Positions 11,411-24,218 of a stretch of DNA of 64,000 nt are shown here, in pieces. The translations under genes and the position numbers were made by a program. Location of the stretch: the NCBI RefSeq assembly GCF_000004075.3, contig NC_026658.2, positions 8,804,001-8,868,000 on the forward strand, given 5' to 3'. The notes beneath the pieces were generated by a model. That model searched no databases and was not told where the DNA came from. It worked only from the letters and a program-made list of their open reading frames with translations. This DNA comes from Cucumis sativus (Eukaryota; Streptophyta; Magnoliopsida; Cucurbitales; Cucurbitaceae). Position 1 is the first letter of the stretch, and every line of letters starts with the position of its first letter.

Positions 11411-12024
11411 AGTTTTCTTTAGGGGATGTGAAAAGTCCAAATTGCCTTTTCATTTTTCTATATATATATATAAAAATAAAAAATACCCTAAAAATGCCTA
11501 TGGGTAATTGTAAAAAATATATATACACACACTTACCGGCCCTTCACTCGAAATAAAGAATATCCCTAGCAGGATGGTAATTTCACACAGGTGTTGCTGG
11601 TCGTCAGCTGGTGTGGTGAGATGTTTGGTCAAGTCCTATAACGAGCGAAACTTTAGTTTTGTGTTGCTCAGATATGCGTCTATAGAGAAATGCAACCAAA
11701 ATTCGTCGAGGTATATTTGAAAAATGGACAAAAATGACCCCTCCAACTTTATTTTTCTCCATTAGATTACACTTTATCACAAACTCTTTCCTTTTTATCC
11801 CTTGATTACGAGAGTGATGTAAGCAAACAAAACTATGTATACTTAAAATTGTGGTTACATCCACAATTACTAACCAATTAACTAAATTTTCCCTCTTAAT
11901 ATTAATTTTTACTCAATTTTGTATGTTTAATTATTTTTCTACCCTTTCTCACTTATTATTATAACAAAGAATCAACCCGTTGTTTGGATTTTAAGATTGG
12001 AGTGTCCTATCAAGCTTGGGGCTC
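11411..12024. other. Intergenic sequence, no gene seen
   Basis: AT-rich sequence with a short TA-rich tract near 11460. A minus-strand frame at 11604-11864 has no recognisable similarity and poor coding character. Confidence 0.45.
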
Positions 12025-12485
12025 CAACTAGGGGTGTACAAATATGGGTCGAACCTGAATAACCCGAACTACCCAACTCATATTATAAGAGTTTGGTTGG
12101 GTTAAGTTAAAATATGGGTTGGATTGGGTTAGGTTAAAAAAATTTGATTTTTTCGGGTTGGGTTGGGTCGGGTCTTGGGTTGGAGGGTTAAAAATTTTGG
12201 TTCAACCCAACCCAACTCAAATTAATATAATATATAAATAAATATTATTTTAATAAAAAACAAATTAAAGATAAAATTTGAATGATGTATGTTTGAAATT
12301 TGTTTGAAATTTAAATGTAATGATTTCAAACTTTTATAGTCTTAGAAACTAGAAGATGGAAAAAAAAATTAAAAATTATATACACAATCCAACGACTAAC
12401 TCAATCCAAATAACCCGAAAATATGGATTGGGTTGAAAATGTCTCTCAACTCAACCCAACCCAACTTGATTTCACTCGTGCGAAA
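12025..12485. repeat. GGGTT/AACCC-rich non-autonomous repeat element
   Basis: The left part carries multiple GGGTTGGGTT-type runs and the right part ends with the complementary AACCCAACCC runs, around an AT-rich centre. The two ends can therefore pair as long imperfect inverted repeats. It starts near the phrase 'aggggtgtacaaatatgggt'. Such elements occur widely in dicot genomes. No coding sequence is present. The exact class and ends are uncertain. Confidence 0.55.
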
Positions 12486-13634
12486 AAGATTTCAAGCTAT
12501 AACTTAGTAGATAATCATATTTCACAAATGTGGTAATGTTGAAGATATATTTCACTACTAAATTTCTTTAATTTTAAGACAAAATATAAAGTTTCTAAAT
12601 TCTTATCATTTAATTATTATCAATGCAACTAATATGATATGTATTGTAATTAATTTTTGTGCGCGATTCCTTTTGTATTTTTCAACTAAGGCATTTCTCT
12701 TTTTTTACATATACATTTCTGACGATACATTCAATTCAGTTTTGCATCATGATATGCAATGGGTATTTTCGTATATAGTATGATTTTTTTATTCATTTTA
12801 TTAAATAAAAAAATAAGGATAAAAAAATAATGTTATACCATATCTAACTTTGTACTTGGTTAAATATTAAGATGAATTCTATTTGGTTTTTGGTTTATTT
12901 AATTTGTAGAATTATGTCAATTACCAGTATATGAAACTCTGCAAAACAATCTATCTATGAAACTTTTGAAATTTTATGGATATTTTTCACCAAATACGAA
13001 GTTAGAAACAACTTTTATAATTTAACCCATTTTTCAATTAAAGTTTGAACTCAAGAAAATTGATCGTACATTTTCACTAGCTCTAAAATAACATTTTTAT
13101 AACCTAAAAATATTTTAGTTTGAATTAAAATTAAAAATAAGAAAGACAATCAAATCTTCAAATCAAAATAACAAATGCTCATGCACAACTTTTTGTTTAA
13201 TTAAACTTTCATAATTAAGTTGTTTTTTAAAACTTTACATATCAAACTAGTTTTATGCTGACCTTCTAAACCTATTTTTAGAAACTGAAGCATCAGAGCA
13301 TTTTGAAAACTAAGGACCAAACAAATCATTTCTTATAAACCTAAAATCCAAAAAGAAAAAAGAAAAGCACATTTATAAAATTACATAACCAAAAACACAC
13401 ATATTCAACATTTTAAAAGAAAAGAAAAACCTTTTTCACAGAAACTCTTTATCAGAACAAAAATAGTTTGACAATCCAAATAAACTATCCGTCCGGTTCA
13501 AACATTCTATCTTAGAATCGAAGTTACGAAACAAAATAACAGTATCCAAAATCAGATTTTTCATAAGAGGGAAAATTGATAACAGCCATCATTCTATTCT
13601 TAAGAGTGCATGTTGAGAAGGATAATTACTATCA
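12486..13634. other. AT-rich intergenic sequence and RPS28 3' flank
   Basis: No gene is visible. The last 100-200 bases should include the 3' UTR of the RPS28 gene on the minus strand. Confidence 0.5.
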
Positions 13635-13832
13635 TCAACGCAACCTCCTGGCTTCTCTCTCAGACTCCAGAAGGGTAAGAATGTCACCTTCCCTCACAGG
13701 TCCCTTGACATTCCTCATGATGTAACGATTCTGATCGTCAAGAAACTTGACTCTCACTTGAGTCACCTGCCCTCTTGATCCAGTTCGCCCCATAACTTTT
13801 ACCACCACAGCGTGTTTGATCTGGGATTCCAT
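13635..13832 (-). CDS. RPS28: 40S ribosomal protein S28 (eS28)
   Basis: A complete 65-residue protein in a single coding exon. It begins [20 protein letters not shown] and ends in [12 protein letters not shown], as eukaryotic S28 does. Its length is exactly that of the plant family. eS28 is a small OB-fold protein on the head of the 40S subunit near the mRNA exit channel. The ATG at 13832 is followed upstream by an intron acceptor (CAG at about 13857-13859), so a long intron of about 1.47 kb separates the coding exon from an untranslated first exon at 15326-15400. A leader intron is common in plant ribosomal-protein genes and often supports high expression. No lesions are seen. Confidence 0.97.
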   Translation of the reverse strand: MESQIKHAVVVKVMGRTGSRGQVTQVRVKFLDDQNRYIMRNVKGPVREGDILTLLESEREARRLR

Positions 13833-13856
13833 TTCTTAAATGAATTGGAGAAAAAC

Positions 13857-15325
13857 CTGGAAATTAAAGACATGATTAACGACGAAAGCAGGGTAAAGAA
13901 GTCCTTTCAGCATCTACCACAGATCAGGCTTAAAAAAAGTAGGTGAAGAGAACTCCCAACAAAAACACAGATAATCATTCAATTCATCTTTTCGAAAAGA
14001 TAAAACAACTGGAGGAAAAACAAAAAAAGAGAAAAACATTTGTCCAAGTTCAAATGTGTGACAGGAGAATAGTTCTGAACCAGAAAGCTAAAACAGTAAT
14101 CTTCAGACCAACTTCTAGAGATTACATTGTCAGATAATTAGTAGCAAAATTCATATGCTGTCGTCAGATTACATTTTTCTTTGAAACGGAAACAAGACAT
14201 TTGCATTAGAAGAATGAAATGAGTCTAATGCTTAAAGTATAAGAAGTAAAATGTTGCCAAATTAGATTAAACTTCAATGGAAAAGTAAATCATCATTGCC
14301 TAGTAGTTCCTCTTAAACTTCAATCAGATATTAATTAGCCATTGGAAGCCAACCATGAAGACTCCTATAGGTTATCTTGGAGTAAAACACTCCAAAAAGA
14401 TTCAAACATGGAACGTCATGGGAAGCGTAGTTACTACAGACATGGAAAATAAACAGACCCAACTGGTGTGCAATTTGGGCAAGTAGTTGGAGAAACAAGG
14501 CTACTCTTATGAAATCCAAGTGTTGAGAAAAGCACTCTCAAATTCTTTAGTTTATTACCTGCTTGGCTGCTGCCCGGCTGTATGGAGTAGGTAATAGATA
14601 TTAGGTACTTGTCATTGAAAGAAAGAGAAACAAAGATTTAATGACAGAGTTGAATGGCAATAATAAGGCAATTCTGAACAATCTACTATTGCTTCCTATA
14701 TTTGGTTTGGCAATCACTATTCTCATAGCTTGTTAGAAAACGACTAATGCCTTTTCACATAATTTATCAAATCCATAGTTTACAATAGAGCAAACAATGT
14801 AGAGATATTTTTAAAACGATCTGATGCAGCCAAAATCCTTCATCTTCTTTGCTTCAATAATTTCAGACTGAATTTATCCCCAATGTCCAAATATTCGAGT
14901 ATCATCAATATTCACGAAAAAAATCCTAACATAGACTCAAAATCTATCTCTCTCGTTCGCTCACAACTCGCAAGAACAAGCAATCCGCTTCATGTTTAAG
15001 ATACAAAACCCTATCAAACTCAAAACAAATTTTAAATTTCCGTCAAATTCCAACATTAGATAACGGCAAAAATCTCTCCGTAGAAAGTAAAGACAAATAC
15101 AGAAGCAAGAAAACGAGAATCAGCAATCACTACACAATAGTCGAACGTATAATAGATGGGAACTCATATTGATAAAAACTGTAGATGAAAAAGTGCAACA
15201 AAAAAAACATGTAGCAATTCTTAATCTTGTGGGAAAAAAAAAGCAGATTAAAGTAAAAACAAAAGAGATTTAAGGGAAGGAACCGGCGGCGAAGGGTTTA
15301 GCAGAGTTTGGACTCGAAATCTCAC
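13857..15325 (-). other. 5'-leader intron of RPS28
   Basis: On the minus strand the donor is CATCG|GTGAGATTT (15324-15325) and the acceptor is in ...CCAG|GTTTTTCTCC (about 13857-13858). The part at 14336-15310 is duplicated at 9670-10790. A 64-codon plus-strand frame at 13943-14137 is inside the intron and has no known similarity. Confidence 0.6.
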
Positions 15326-15405
15326 CGATGGAGTGTATGCAGCGGCGGCCTAGGCTTGATTTTGTGGTTTTTTACTCTAAGCTTTTAGGGCTTTTTCCTT
15401 TTTGT
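15326..15405 (-). promoter_or_regulatory. RPS28 first untranslated exon and core promoter region
   Basis: The minus strand reads through an AAAGCCCTAAAAGC element (a telo-box-like AGCCCTAA) into the leader with CCTAGGCCGCCGCTGCATAC and the donor. Telo-box-like elements near the start are typical of plant ribosomal-protein genes. The start site itself is estimated. Confidence 0.45.
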
Positions 15406-17708
15406 TTTTTGGCGTGCGAGATCTGGCAAATGCCTATTTTATTTTAACGAGAATTTCCATTTACACCCTCTAACTTTGTGCATATCTATTCTTTTAAATC
15501 TTAAACTTCATCCCTCTAAATTCTAAAATAATAATCAATTTAAATCCTACAAATTAATTCAATTTAAACCTTTCAATATATTTTATTTAGATACACTTCT
15601 AAGAATTTAGACACAAATTGATAAATATCAATTGGTACATGTAAATTAATATTTATCTTTTTTTATTATATTATTATTATTATCTCTATATCAATATATT
15701 TGGTTAAGGGTAGAAACATTTGTTTCCCTCATTTCTCTTGATTTGCTTTAGGGTTATACAACATAAATTTACATTTAAATTATTAAAAGATCATATTTAT
15801 CTCTAACAAATTCAAATTAAACTTTAAAAATAAATAAATATATATAATATAATTTGTAAATTTTTTTAATAATGTTATCTTTTAAAAAAAAAGTTTTAAC
15901 TAAGGCCTAAAATGTTATACCATACTACAAGATTGATCCAAATTTCTCAAAATTTTTAGAAATGTTCAAAATGGACTAATATTTTACGCAAATATATGGT
16001 CCAAATGACCAATTTACTCATCTTTATTGTTCATAATGTACTAATAAATAAAAAAAATAAAAAATGAAAAGTGGACCATGATTAAAACTTGCATTTATTA
16101 AATATTATATGAAAATATGATAAGTAATTAATTCTATTAGGGTAATATTATAATCAAAATTATACCTTAATTTTTTTTGGTGGTTTCGTAAAAAAAAAAA
16201 AAAAAAATTCCCTCTCATTCTCTCTCTCCGTTAATTTTTTTTTTATTTTGCATTGTTTTTCATATATTATACCTAATTATATTATATATATTTAATTATA
16301 CGGTGTATATTTTATGAATGAAAGGTTCTATATCAATTTGTTTATGTATTTTATTTAAAATATTCATATCTTACGTAGTATATAATATGTTATGTTTGAA
16401 ACAATAGTAATTATGCATAAAAATTGTTTATGTCTATAAGAACATGGATGAGAAAAAATTATGATGAATATATGTAATATATGCCATTAAAACATTAGTT
16501 GATATTTGATATAGGTAATGTTAGAAAAAGCTGAATATGTTTGCGATACAGACTTTGATGAAAGATTGAAGATCCAAGCAATTGTATGAAAAAACGTTTG
16601 AATGAGGAGGATATGTTAAATTACAATATTGTATTATTGATTTCGTGAAAGGATCCACTTTAGCTATAGTTACATAATAGTGTAAACAATAACAAACATA
16701 ATCAAATGAAATCCCTATTTTAAGTTATCATCCGAATGATGTAAATGTAGCTTAAAATTAGACCATAAATTCATCAATTATTTATTGTTGTACTGGTCAT
16801 AATATTCCTATCATATCAAAGTGGTAGAATTGAAAAAAGGGACATGAGAAAATAAAAAGAAAATGCATGAGGTTGAGTTTGAGTTTGAGTTTGATCCCAA
16901 GTGGGGAGATAGAGAAAAAGACATCTAACGCCACCCCTCTTCCAATTTGGCGTAAATTTGCTAATTATTTACATTTTGTCTATGTAAAACAAGACCCCAC
17001 CCTTACCATTTTAACACCATTTATTTTCCGTTAGCTGCATTCTGTGGCAGAATGTTCAACGAATTTACCATTTTCTGCTAAATAGGTTTAAAGGAGGGTA
17101 TCCTTTTACCTAAATTCTTTTCAAAACTATTCTAATCACACATCTCGATTTCTGTAATGGTAGAAACAAACACGGATTTCACCCCTTCTTCAAATACTGC
17201 TAATCATTGATACAAACTATTACAATCAAATCAAATACTATGATATTGACCCTTGTAATCTGACCATAGATGCCACTCTCTTAGGCACAAGTTATACCAT
17301 CTACCGTTGCATTCCAAATTTTAAATAAATTCAGTCAAAACTCTATTGGTACTGCAGGAAATGACAATCAAATATGATTTATACAAATTATCCAAATGAT
17401 TACACAAAATGACTCAACAAAACAACAAAGCTAACTAATGACAGAGAAGGGAAAAAGTTAAGCCTTCCTTCACGAAACTGATAATGAATTCAATTCTTCA
17501 AATATTCTACAATGAACTTCTTCTCACCTCTCTTCATACCAAAATTAATCAACATTACAAGTTTTTAACATAAAGGGGAAAAAAAACGAAGTTTACAAAT
17601 GGCAGTCACAATGATCTATACTATCATGGGATAGTAGTTTGATGAAACAATTAAATTTGTGATTGAGTCGGTGTTCATACCTCATAATATATAAACTGAT
17701 ATGTACAC
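15406..17708. other. AT-rich intergenic sequence
   Basis: No recognisable gene. It contains a poly-A run near 16190-16206, a CT-rich patch near 16210-16230 and a GAGTTT repeat near 16865-16890. The last few hundred bases before 17709 should hold the 3' UTR of the zinc-finger gene. Confidence 0.5.
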
Positions 17709-19646
17709 TCAAGCTCTCGAAGTGCCACCATGATCCCTCTCAATATGTTCCACAAGGGCAACAGGGTCAACAAATCCTCTACTACACTTTGGACAAGCAT
17801 CGATCACAACCTTCTTCGGCCCAGTTCGATTTCCACCCCTTTCATGAACTTTTTCAACATGGTCTATTAATGACGAAACTGATGAAAACTTAGCACTGCA
17901 TTGTGGACATTGCTCAATTTGTCCATTTCCACCTCCCCCATTGCTGCTGCTACCTGATGATATCCAAGTTTGACTGAATTCATTTGACAACTTCGTCATG
18001 CTTGCTTCGGCTGAGGCTTTAACAGATGAGGCTGCATTAAGGAACGCAGTCCACTTAGAGGAGGATGTGGTGGACAATGCTTTCTTAGGCCCTTTCTCTT
18101 CTTTTCTACTTCTGTTTAATAGACCAACAAATGGAAAACCTGTTGGTTCGAGTTTTTTTGGTCCAGGACATTTATGGTCAGGTCCAAACCGATGCTTCAA
18201 ACAATGGTCTAATGAGCAGTCCCGACATTTGATTGTGTTTGAAAACGTTAGCAACTCCCTGCAGCCAGGTACAGGGCATTTTTTCTTCTTTGTGACTTTA
18301 TCATAATTCGATGGGTCACATTCAGTGTTTACATGTATCTCCCAAGTAATGTTTGGATCTTGATCTGGAATGAGACGAACTCCTTTGGCACACAGCGGAC
18401 AAATGACAACGGTGACATCCCATCTATCTGCTTTTGGACAACTATGCCTATTGTAGCTACGATGCTCCAAACAGAAGACCTGTCAAATTTTTAAATTAAT
18501 AAACTAAATCAAACCAATGAACGGTACCGAGGAAACCTTGAATAATGGACATCTTTTCAATTGAAATGAAATGTCACATTCTGTTTATTCTCAGAAAAAA
18601 ATTCTTTTATTATGAACTGTTTTGACACATATGGTATCCATGGTTCATTTGGAGCAGTAAAATGATATCAATTGAAGGTTTAAACATTTAACAGAACTTA
18701 TAGAAGCCTAAATTTTAGGCTGAAATGGAACCGTTGGAAAAGAGATTCTTACAATTAGCATTGATGAATTTCAACAGGTAAAATGGATAAACTAAGTAAC
18801 ACATTCCTGACTCCTTGAAATCCTGATCATAAGCTGATCAGTCAATAACTATTGCTTTCAAATCATTATCAGAGACATCTTCATGAAAATCGATAGATGA
18901 AAACTTATCAATCAATAATAATCAGAAAACCGCCCTCAAAATAGTAGACGAAAACCTTAAACCCAAAATAGCATCCCCAACATCATATGTGTCAAAATAA
19001 GAGACCAAAACACAAAACCTGAATCGAAGTTCTAAGGCCCTTTTAATAACTTTTTCTTTGCATGGTTTCCACCTTTCTCAAAGAAACATGAATTTCCAAG
19101 ACTTGGCTTGGTATAAGAAAACATAAGTAGAAACTGGACAACGCAATACATAAATTTAGAGGTAAAAGTAGGGTTTATAAGCTTAATTTTTTTAAAAAAA
19201 GAAAAACACAATGGTCGTCAAATGTGGCCTAATATTTCAAGATTAATTAAATCGAGAAAGTTCCTAGGATCCGGTTAGAACCTCAACTCATAATAGTTGA
19301 CAATTACCCTTTCTATCTCTCCATCAAATTCATTTAAAAATTGGTTTGAGTATTAACGTTAGAACCAGAAAAAACACTTTCTTTATTATTGCGGCCAAAA
19401 TAGAGTAAACCATTGGATGATGAACCAAGTCAAAACAAAAATAAATTTCCCAATAGCAGAATTAACAATAAATCAATCATCCTAAGAACCAAATGATGAA
19501 ACAAATCAAATCACAACATGAAAATGAAAGAGAGAAGGATAAGGAACCTGGTGACAGCAATCGCAAGTAAAGGGCAAGAAATCGATCTGCTTACATTCTG
19601 CAAAGTTGCAATGCTTCCCGAGATTAGGGAATTCCGGGGTTCCCAT
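17709..19646 (-). CDS. AN1/C2H2 zinc-finger stress-associated protein, SAP11/SAP13 type
   Basis: Two coding exons, 19548-19646 and 17709-18479, give 289 residues across a 1.07-kb GT-AG intron. The first exon encodes MGTPEFPNLGKHCNFAEC and the first half of an AN1 finger. Exon two completes it (VFCLEHRSYNRHSC, about 34-47). A second AN1 finger follows at about 100-140 (CPVPGC...CRDCSLDHCLKHRFGPDHKC), then a Ser/Gly-rich linker and two C2H2 fingers near the C-terminus (CPQCSAKF...HVEKVH and CPKCSRGF...HIERDH). Two AN1 plus two C2H2 fingers is the arrangement of Arabidopsis SAP11 (At2g41835, 279 aa) and SAP13. Family members are linked to metal and osmotic stress responses. The ORF without exon 1 would lack a proper start, which fixes the gene model. 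Confidence 0.93.
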
Positions 19647-19649
19647 TAC

Positions 19650-20480
19650 CCAAATCAAAACCCCAAAAATATAAAAATATATATATCAAAAGTGGGGTTG
19701 AAGATTATGAAACTGGAAAGGGGAATTGAAAATTGAAAATTCTGAAAGCTTTAAGTTTCCGCGTATTCAAAGAAACGCGAAAACCAAAAGCTTCAGAGAA
19801 AGAAGAAGAAGAAGAGTCTTTCAAAAGTCTTCTCAATTGCTTTTGACCCTTTTCCCCCAATTTCTGATTTGGATTATAACAAATTGTCCTCTAATTCTTT
19901 TATTTAAATATTGCGTTAAAAATACTATTTTATTTTTATCTTTATCTTATTTTGTTTTCTAACTTTTTTTATTTTTTTTTTACAATTGTATTTCTTAAAT
20001 TGATAAATAAAATCACTTATTATACCAAATTAGAATCTAATTTTATTTTTTTTTTCTCCAAAACTTAAATCTCTCCCCTCCCTCCTCCTTCCTCATTCTT
20101 GCTTTATTATTTTTTTTTTTTTTCAAATTGGAATTGGCTTTTCACCATTTATTTGTTTGTTTATTTTGGAGGTGAAATCTTGAACAAATTAGAATGACAT
20201 TGAATAAAAAATTAAATTAAATTAACATATTTGTATTAGTATTGGTAAAATAAATTACAAAAATATAATAAGTACAATAAATTAATAATAAATAAAATAC
20301 CTTAAACTTGACACGCTAAAAAACTTGTATGTGGATAAAATTACATCTAACATATGAGTTGAGAAAGTGAGGCTAACAACAATGCGTGCTAAAATGGTAA
20401 CAATCAAAATCTCGAGTACTTTGATAAAACATCAATTACCCTCTAGTTTTTAACTAAAATTTAAAACCCTAGATTATTAA
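19650..20480. promoter_or_regulatory. Promoter side of the zinc-finger gene and AT-rich flank
   Basis: The sequence just above 19646 should hold the zinc-finger gene's promoter and leader on the minus strand; GAAGAA repeats near 19800 read as a CT-rich leader there. Further out it is AT-rich with T-runs. No specific elements can be assigned. Confidence 0.35.
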
Positions 20481-21440
20481 GAATAATTATCTTATTTGGC
20501 AGCCTAGTTGTGAGAACCTAATAGCATCTAAACTACTTGATAAGAGCTAGCATCGTTATGTTTAAGATTTGCTTAATGCAACAGGTTCCTTTAAGGGTTT
20601 AAAGCACTATTTTCAAAACATAATGATTTTATTCATGTTTTATCTAATCCAATATATCTCAAATAGTTCTTTAGAATAGGTTAAGGAGCAAAAAAAATTT
20701 GAGGTAAGGGCACTTATCTCCAGAATCAGAGTTGGGGACGCCTACCTCTCAAGAATAAAGATTGAGGATGCTCATCTCTAAGAATTGGAGTCAGTACCAC
20801 CTCCCTAGAGTAGATTCTTGGGCTATGGTTATTGTTATTAAAAGCAGGGATTTGATTTTTCCTAAATGTTTGCCAAGTAGTATGCATGTTATCGTTTATG
20901 ATTACTCATTTAGCTCATACTTTCAAAACAGTTTTCCACTTTTCAGATAGAGGTCGTGTTCTCAAAGCCCGATACGTCGTTGTCTGTCTGCTGAATGATT
21001 TTGTCTTTTCTTTTGTACTTGTTTTGCTATTTGAATCTTTGTATATTTGATCTTTAAATTATCTCAAACTTAAGTTCAACATGGGACCTCTTGTCCACAG
21101 GAACATACATGTGTCAGTTGAGCTAAGTTCATGTTGGTATCGAAACATGTTTTCATGTAAATATAAGTTAGTATATGTCTATATAAAACTTATGTAACGT
21201 TTGTTAATAAATGGGATTGAACTGCAGTTTGTGTTTAAGTTATGTTTATTAGCTTCCGCTTGCGTTTCATTTAAAGGTTATAGGTAAAATGTCAACTTGT
21301 GTCGTTTAGAAGGGGAGTGGGTTGACTTTATGTTGTCTCTCGGGTCGAGTGTAGGTGACCCGGGAGGAGTTATGACAATTCCAATCTCCACTCAATTTGT
21401 AACCATTAAAAGAACTTGGACCACTCATTGAGCTTGTTGT
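20481..21440. repeat. Probable degenerate retroelement-derived sequence
   Basis: The stretch has phrases typical of plant LTR elements, such as the 'ctcgggtcgagtgtaggtgacccgggagg' palindromic region near 21340-21365 and the 'catgttggtatcgaaacatg' inverted repeat near 21131-21150. No coding remnant is clear. This is a low-confidence call from style alone. Confidence 0.25.
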
Positions 21441-24218
21441 AATTATTTCTAGCAAACATTCAAAGAACCAACTCTTTGGTTATCCTCACGAATTTTGATA
21501 CTCACATTTTTTTTCTTTTCTCTCATTAGTTTTTGCACATTTTTCTTTTTCATATATTTTTATTCGTTTTTGTCTTGGTCCCATACCTTTTGTCTTCCAA
21601 GTCACACACAACACGTTTTTCTTCTCTTGGAAAAAGTGGTACAAGAAGTATAATCAAATATTATTTTGGGTTCTAATGGACTAGAAATGTATGCACAAAG
21701 TATGTCAATTTCAAGTTCACTAGTGTCTACTCTCTCTACATCGAGATCATGCATTAACACAACATTATTAATTAAGCACCTCTTTACTACTTTCCACCTT
21801 ATCATAAAATGCTTCAATATAGCATATGAACTAACACTTTTCCACTAATGTAGTGACATTTAAATTGAGCTTAGATTTAGTGTAACTTGAAGATTTCCTT
21901 TGGAGTTGTCGTTCTATATGAATGACAAGTACCATTTCTTTTTTCAAATCCTCACATGGTCGAATCTTTTGAGGATCGACAAGCATCTCAACAAACTCTT
22001 ATTATGTCCATTGTAGAATCAATCTACGGTAGCTTCCTCATCCTCAAATATGTTAACCACTCAAGTCAACAACATTTTCTCGTAATAACTTTCCACACGT
22101 TTGGTCCCTTGTCTCGAAATTTTCAATTTGTAGAAAGATTTTGAAACATAACGTTTTTTGACAATAAATACCACCGTCATGTTAGTGTGAATTCTTCAAC
22201 GTTAAATTTTGCCTTTCCTCTTTCACTATATAGTGGTGGTGATCAAATATAGCCCCAAAACATTCTCCTCCCAAAGCAAATATCCACGTGGATTATTTAA
22301 AATACTTCCAAGAAACAATGGAGGTTTGTTTCAATCAACAACACATCATAATCACTCCCCAAATCTATTGTCTGACATGACTAACAAAGTTCAGCTACTT
22401 AATTATAACTTCAAGTTCAACTATTAATTAACGTACTTGCATGACATTCTGCTTGACTTTACTGCTTCTATTTCTTTTCAAGTTCTTACATTTTTCTTCT
22501 CTTTTTTCTTCCTTCAATCTCACAAAATTTGGTATCACAATCTCTTCATCAGCTTTTTTTTTAATTTCTCCTTCACGAATTTGATTCAGCAAAATTTGTG
22601 GCCAAATTCACTTTTTAAAAAAAATATAAATACTAAAGTCGCTTCCACACCAAATTTGAACAAGAACGAGAAACTAGACTCGATAAAAAAAAATGTAATT
22701 AGCTCAAACATATACCCAATCTAAAGCATAAGCTTGACTATCAAATAATATGAAAACACCAAGATTTAAAAATTAGGAATCCAATTAGTGAACTCTGAAT
22801 ATCAAATTCAAAATCTCCAAATCAATTTGACAACAATCCAAAAAGAAGAAGTATAATTACCTTCTAATCAATGACCATCAAGTCAATACTAACCGTACTT
22901 AATATACCGATAAAAGAAGATAAAATTACATCAAAATTAAATAAAATATAATTAATAAATTAGTATCACGACTTGTTAGGAAGGAGTTGAGAGTGGTTGC
23001 ACTACTGCAAGCACAAGTAATGGTTTTAGTAAGAATTATGTATTATTGTTTATTTACTTTGTGGGTTCATGTTGTGTAGCTTCACTTCAACAATAGATTT
23101 GTAGATATAATTTTTCTCCTTTGCTTATATAAAATCTCAAGGTTTTGGAATATTTACTTAGAAACCCCAAATGGCTCTCCTGCAAATCTCTGCTCCCAGT
23201 CCCCAATCCGAATTAATAATAACAAAAAAATCATTTTTCTTACCAATTTAATGGAGTTCATTAAAAATAATTAATTTTTGTGTTAATTCTCTCTCTAAAG
23301 GTTTTTAGAATGGCATTTTAAAATCAATTTCATATTTATTTTCGTAAATTCAAATGCAAAAACTCCATATAATAAAAAAGAAATTGATTTCGAGCATTTA
23401 GAAAAATGCTATACATCAATGTCCAGTATGATTTTTTTTCCTAAAAAATAGAGGCTTGACCTTCTATCACAAGAATATCAACACTCAACGACAATAACAA
23501 TAACAATAAACATAAGAGTATATTTACTACGCAAGTATTTAGAAAAACATAACACAAGATTTCTTCATCAACAAAAATATTACTTCATCTAGTCTTGTAT
23601 AAGAAAGATGCATTAATTCATTTAATTTTTATATATATATATTGAAATTCATTTATTTTATTTAAAGCAAATTTGACCGATCTACGTTTGTCCATCTCTC
23701 TATCTACTCTTACACTGATATTTTAAAAATATGATCCATCCATAATGACCATCTTACCCGCATTAGTTTTCCTTTACACACAAATATTATAAACGCAAAT
23801 ACTATAAGATCATAGTTCTCCGACCCAAAGATATAGAACATAGAACTAAGTAAAAACCACAATCCATAATGACACAAATCAGATTCATGTGTGAAGACCG
23901 ATCATCAAATAATCATTCAACATCATAAATGCCCATTGTGAAATTCTTTCCTAGTGTTTAGCTTTGTGCATTCGTAAAAAAGCTATCTAATTTTAAGACA
24001 GGTAATATTTTCTTCTTAAGAATCATTAGTGCATTCAAAATCAAGCTTTATGCCATTGAATTCAGAAACAAAAAACAGAGTCAAGTACCCATAAGAAATA
24101 AATAACACACTATCCTTGAAAGTAAATGAACTCAGACTGAAAAGCATATACTATAGAGTTGTCCTAACAAAAACATTCTTCTCTTTTCGATTCAAAAGCA
24201 TACCAAATCTACGCTGAT
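21441..24218. other. AT-rich intergenic sequence
   Basis: No gene that I can support. Short open frames at 21602-21817 (-), 21956-22144 (+), 22209-22427 (+) and 22437-22724 (+) have no recognisable similarity. The last part is the 3' flank of the RPS2 gene. Confidence 0.45.

Noticed and set aside
17998..18306. A 102-codon plus-strand frame
   Set aside because: It is antisense to the second exon of the zinc-finger gene and has no domain.
21602..21817. A minus-strand frame ending in TTFSKRRKTCCV, faintly like a MADS-box start
   Set aside because: Only a handful of residues agree, the frame stops there, and no continuation is seen in other frames.
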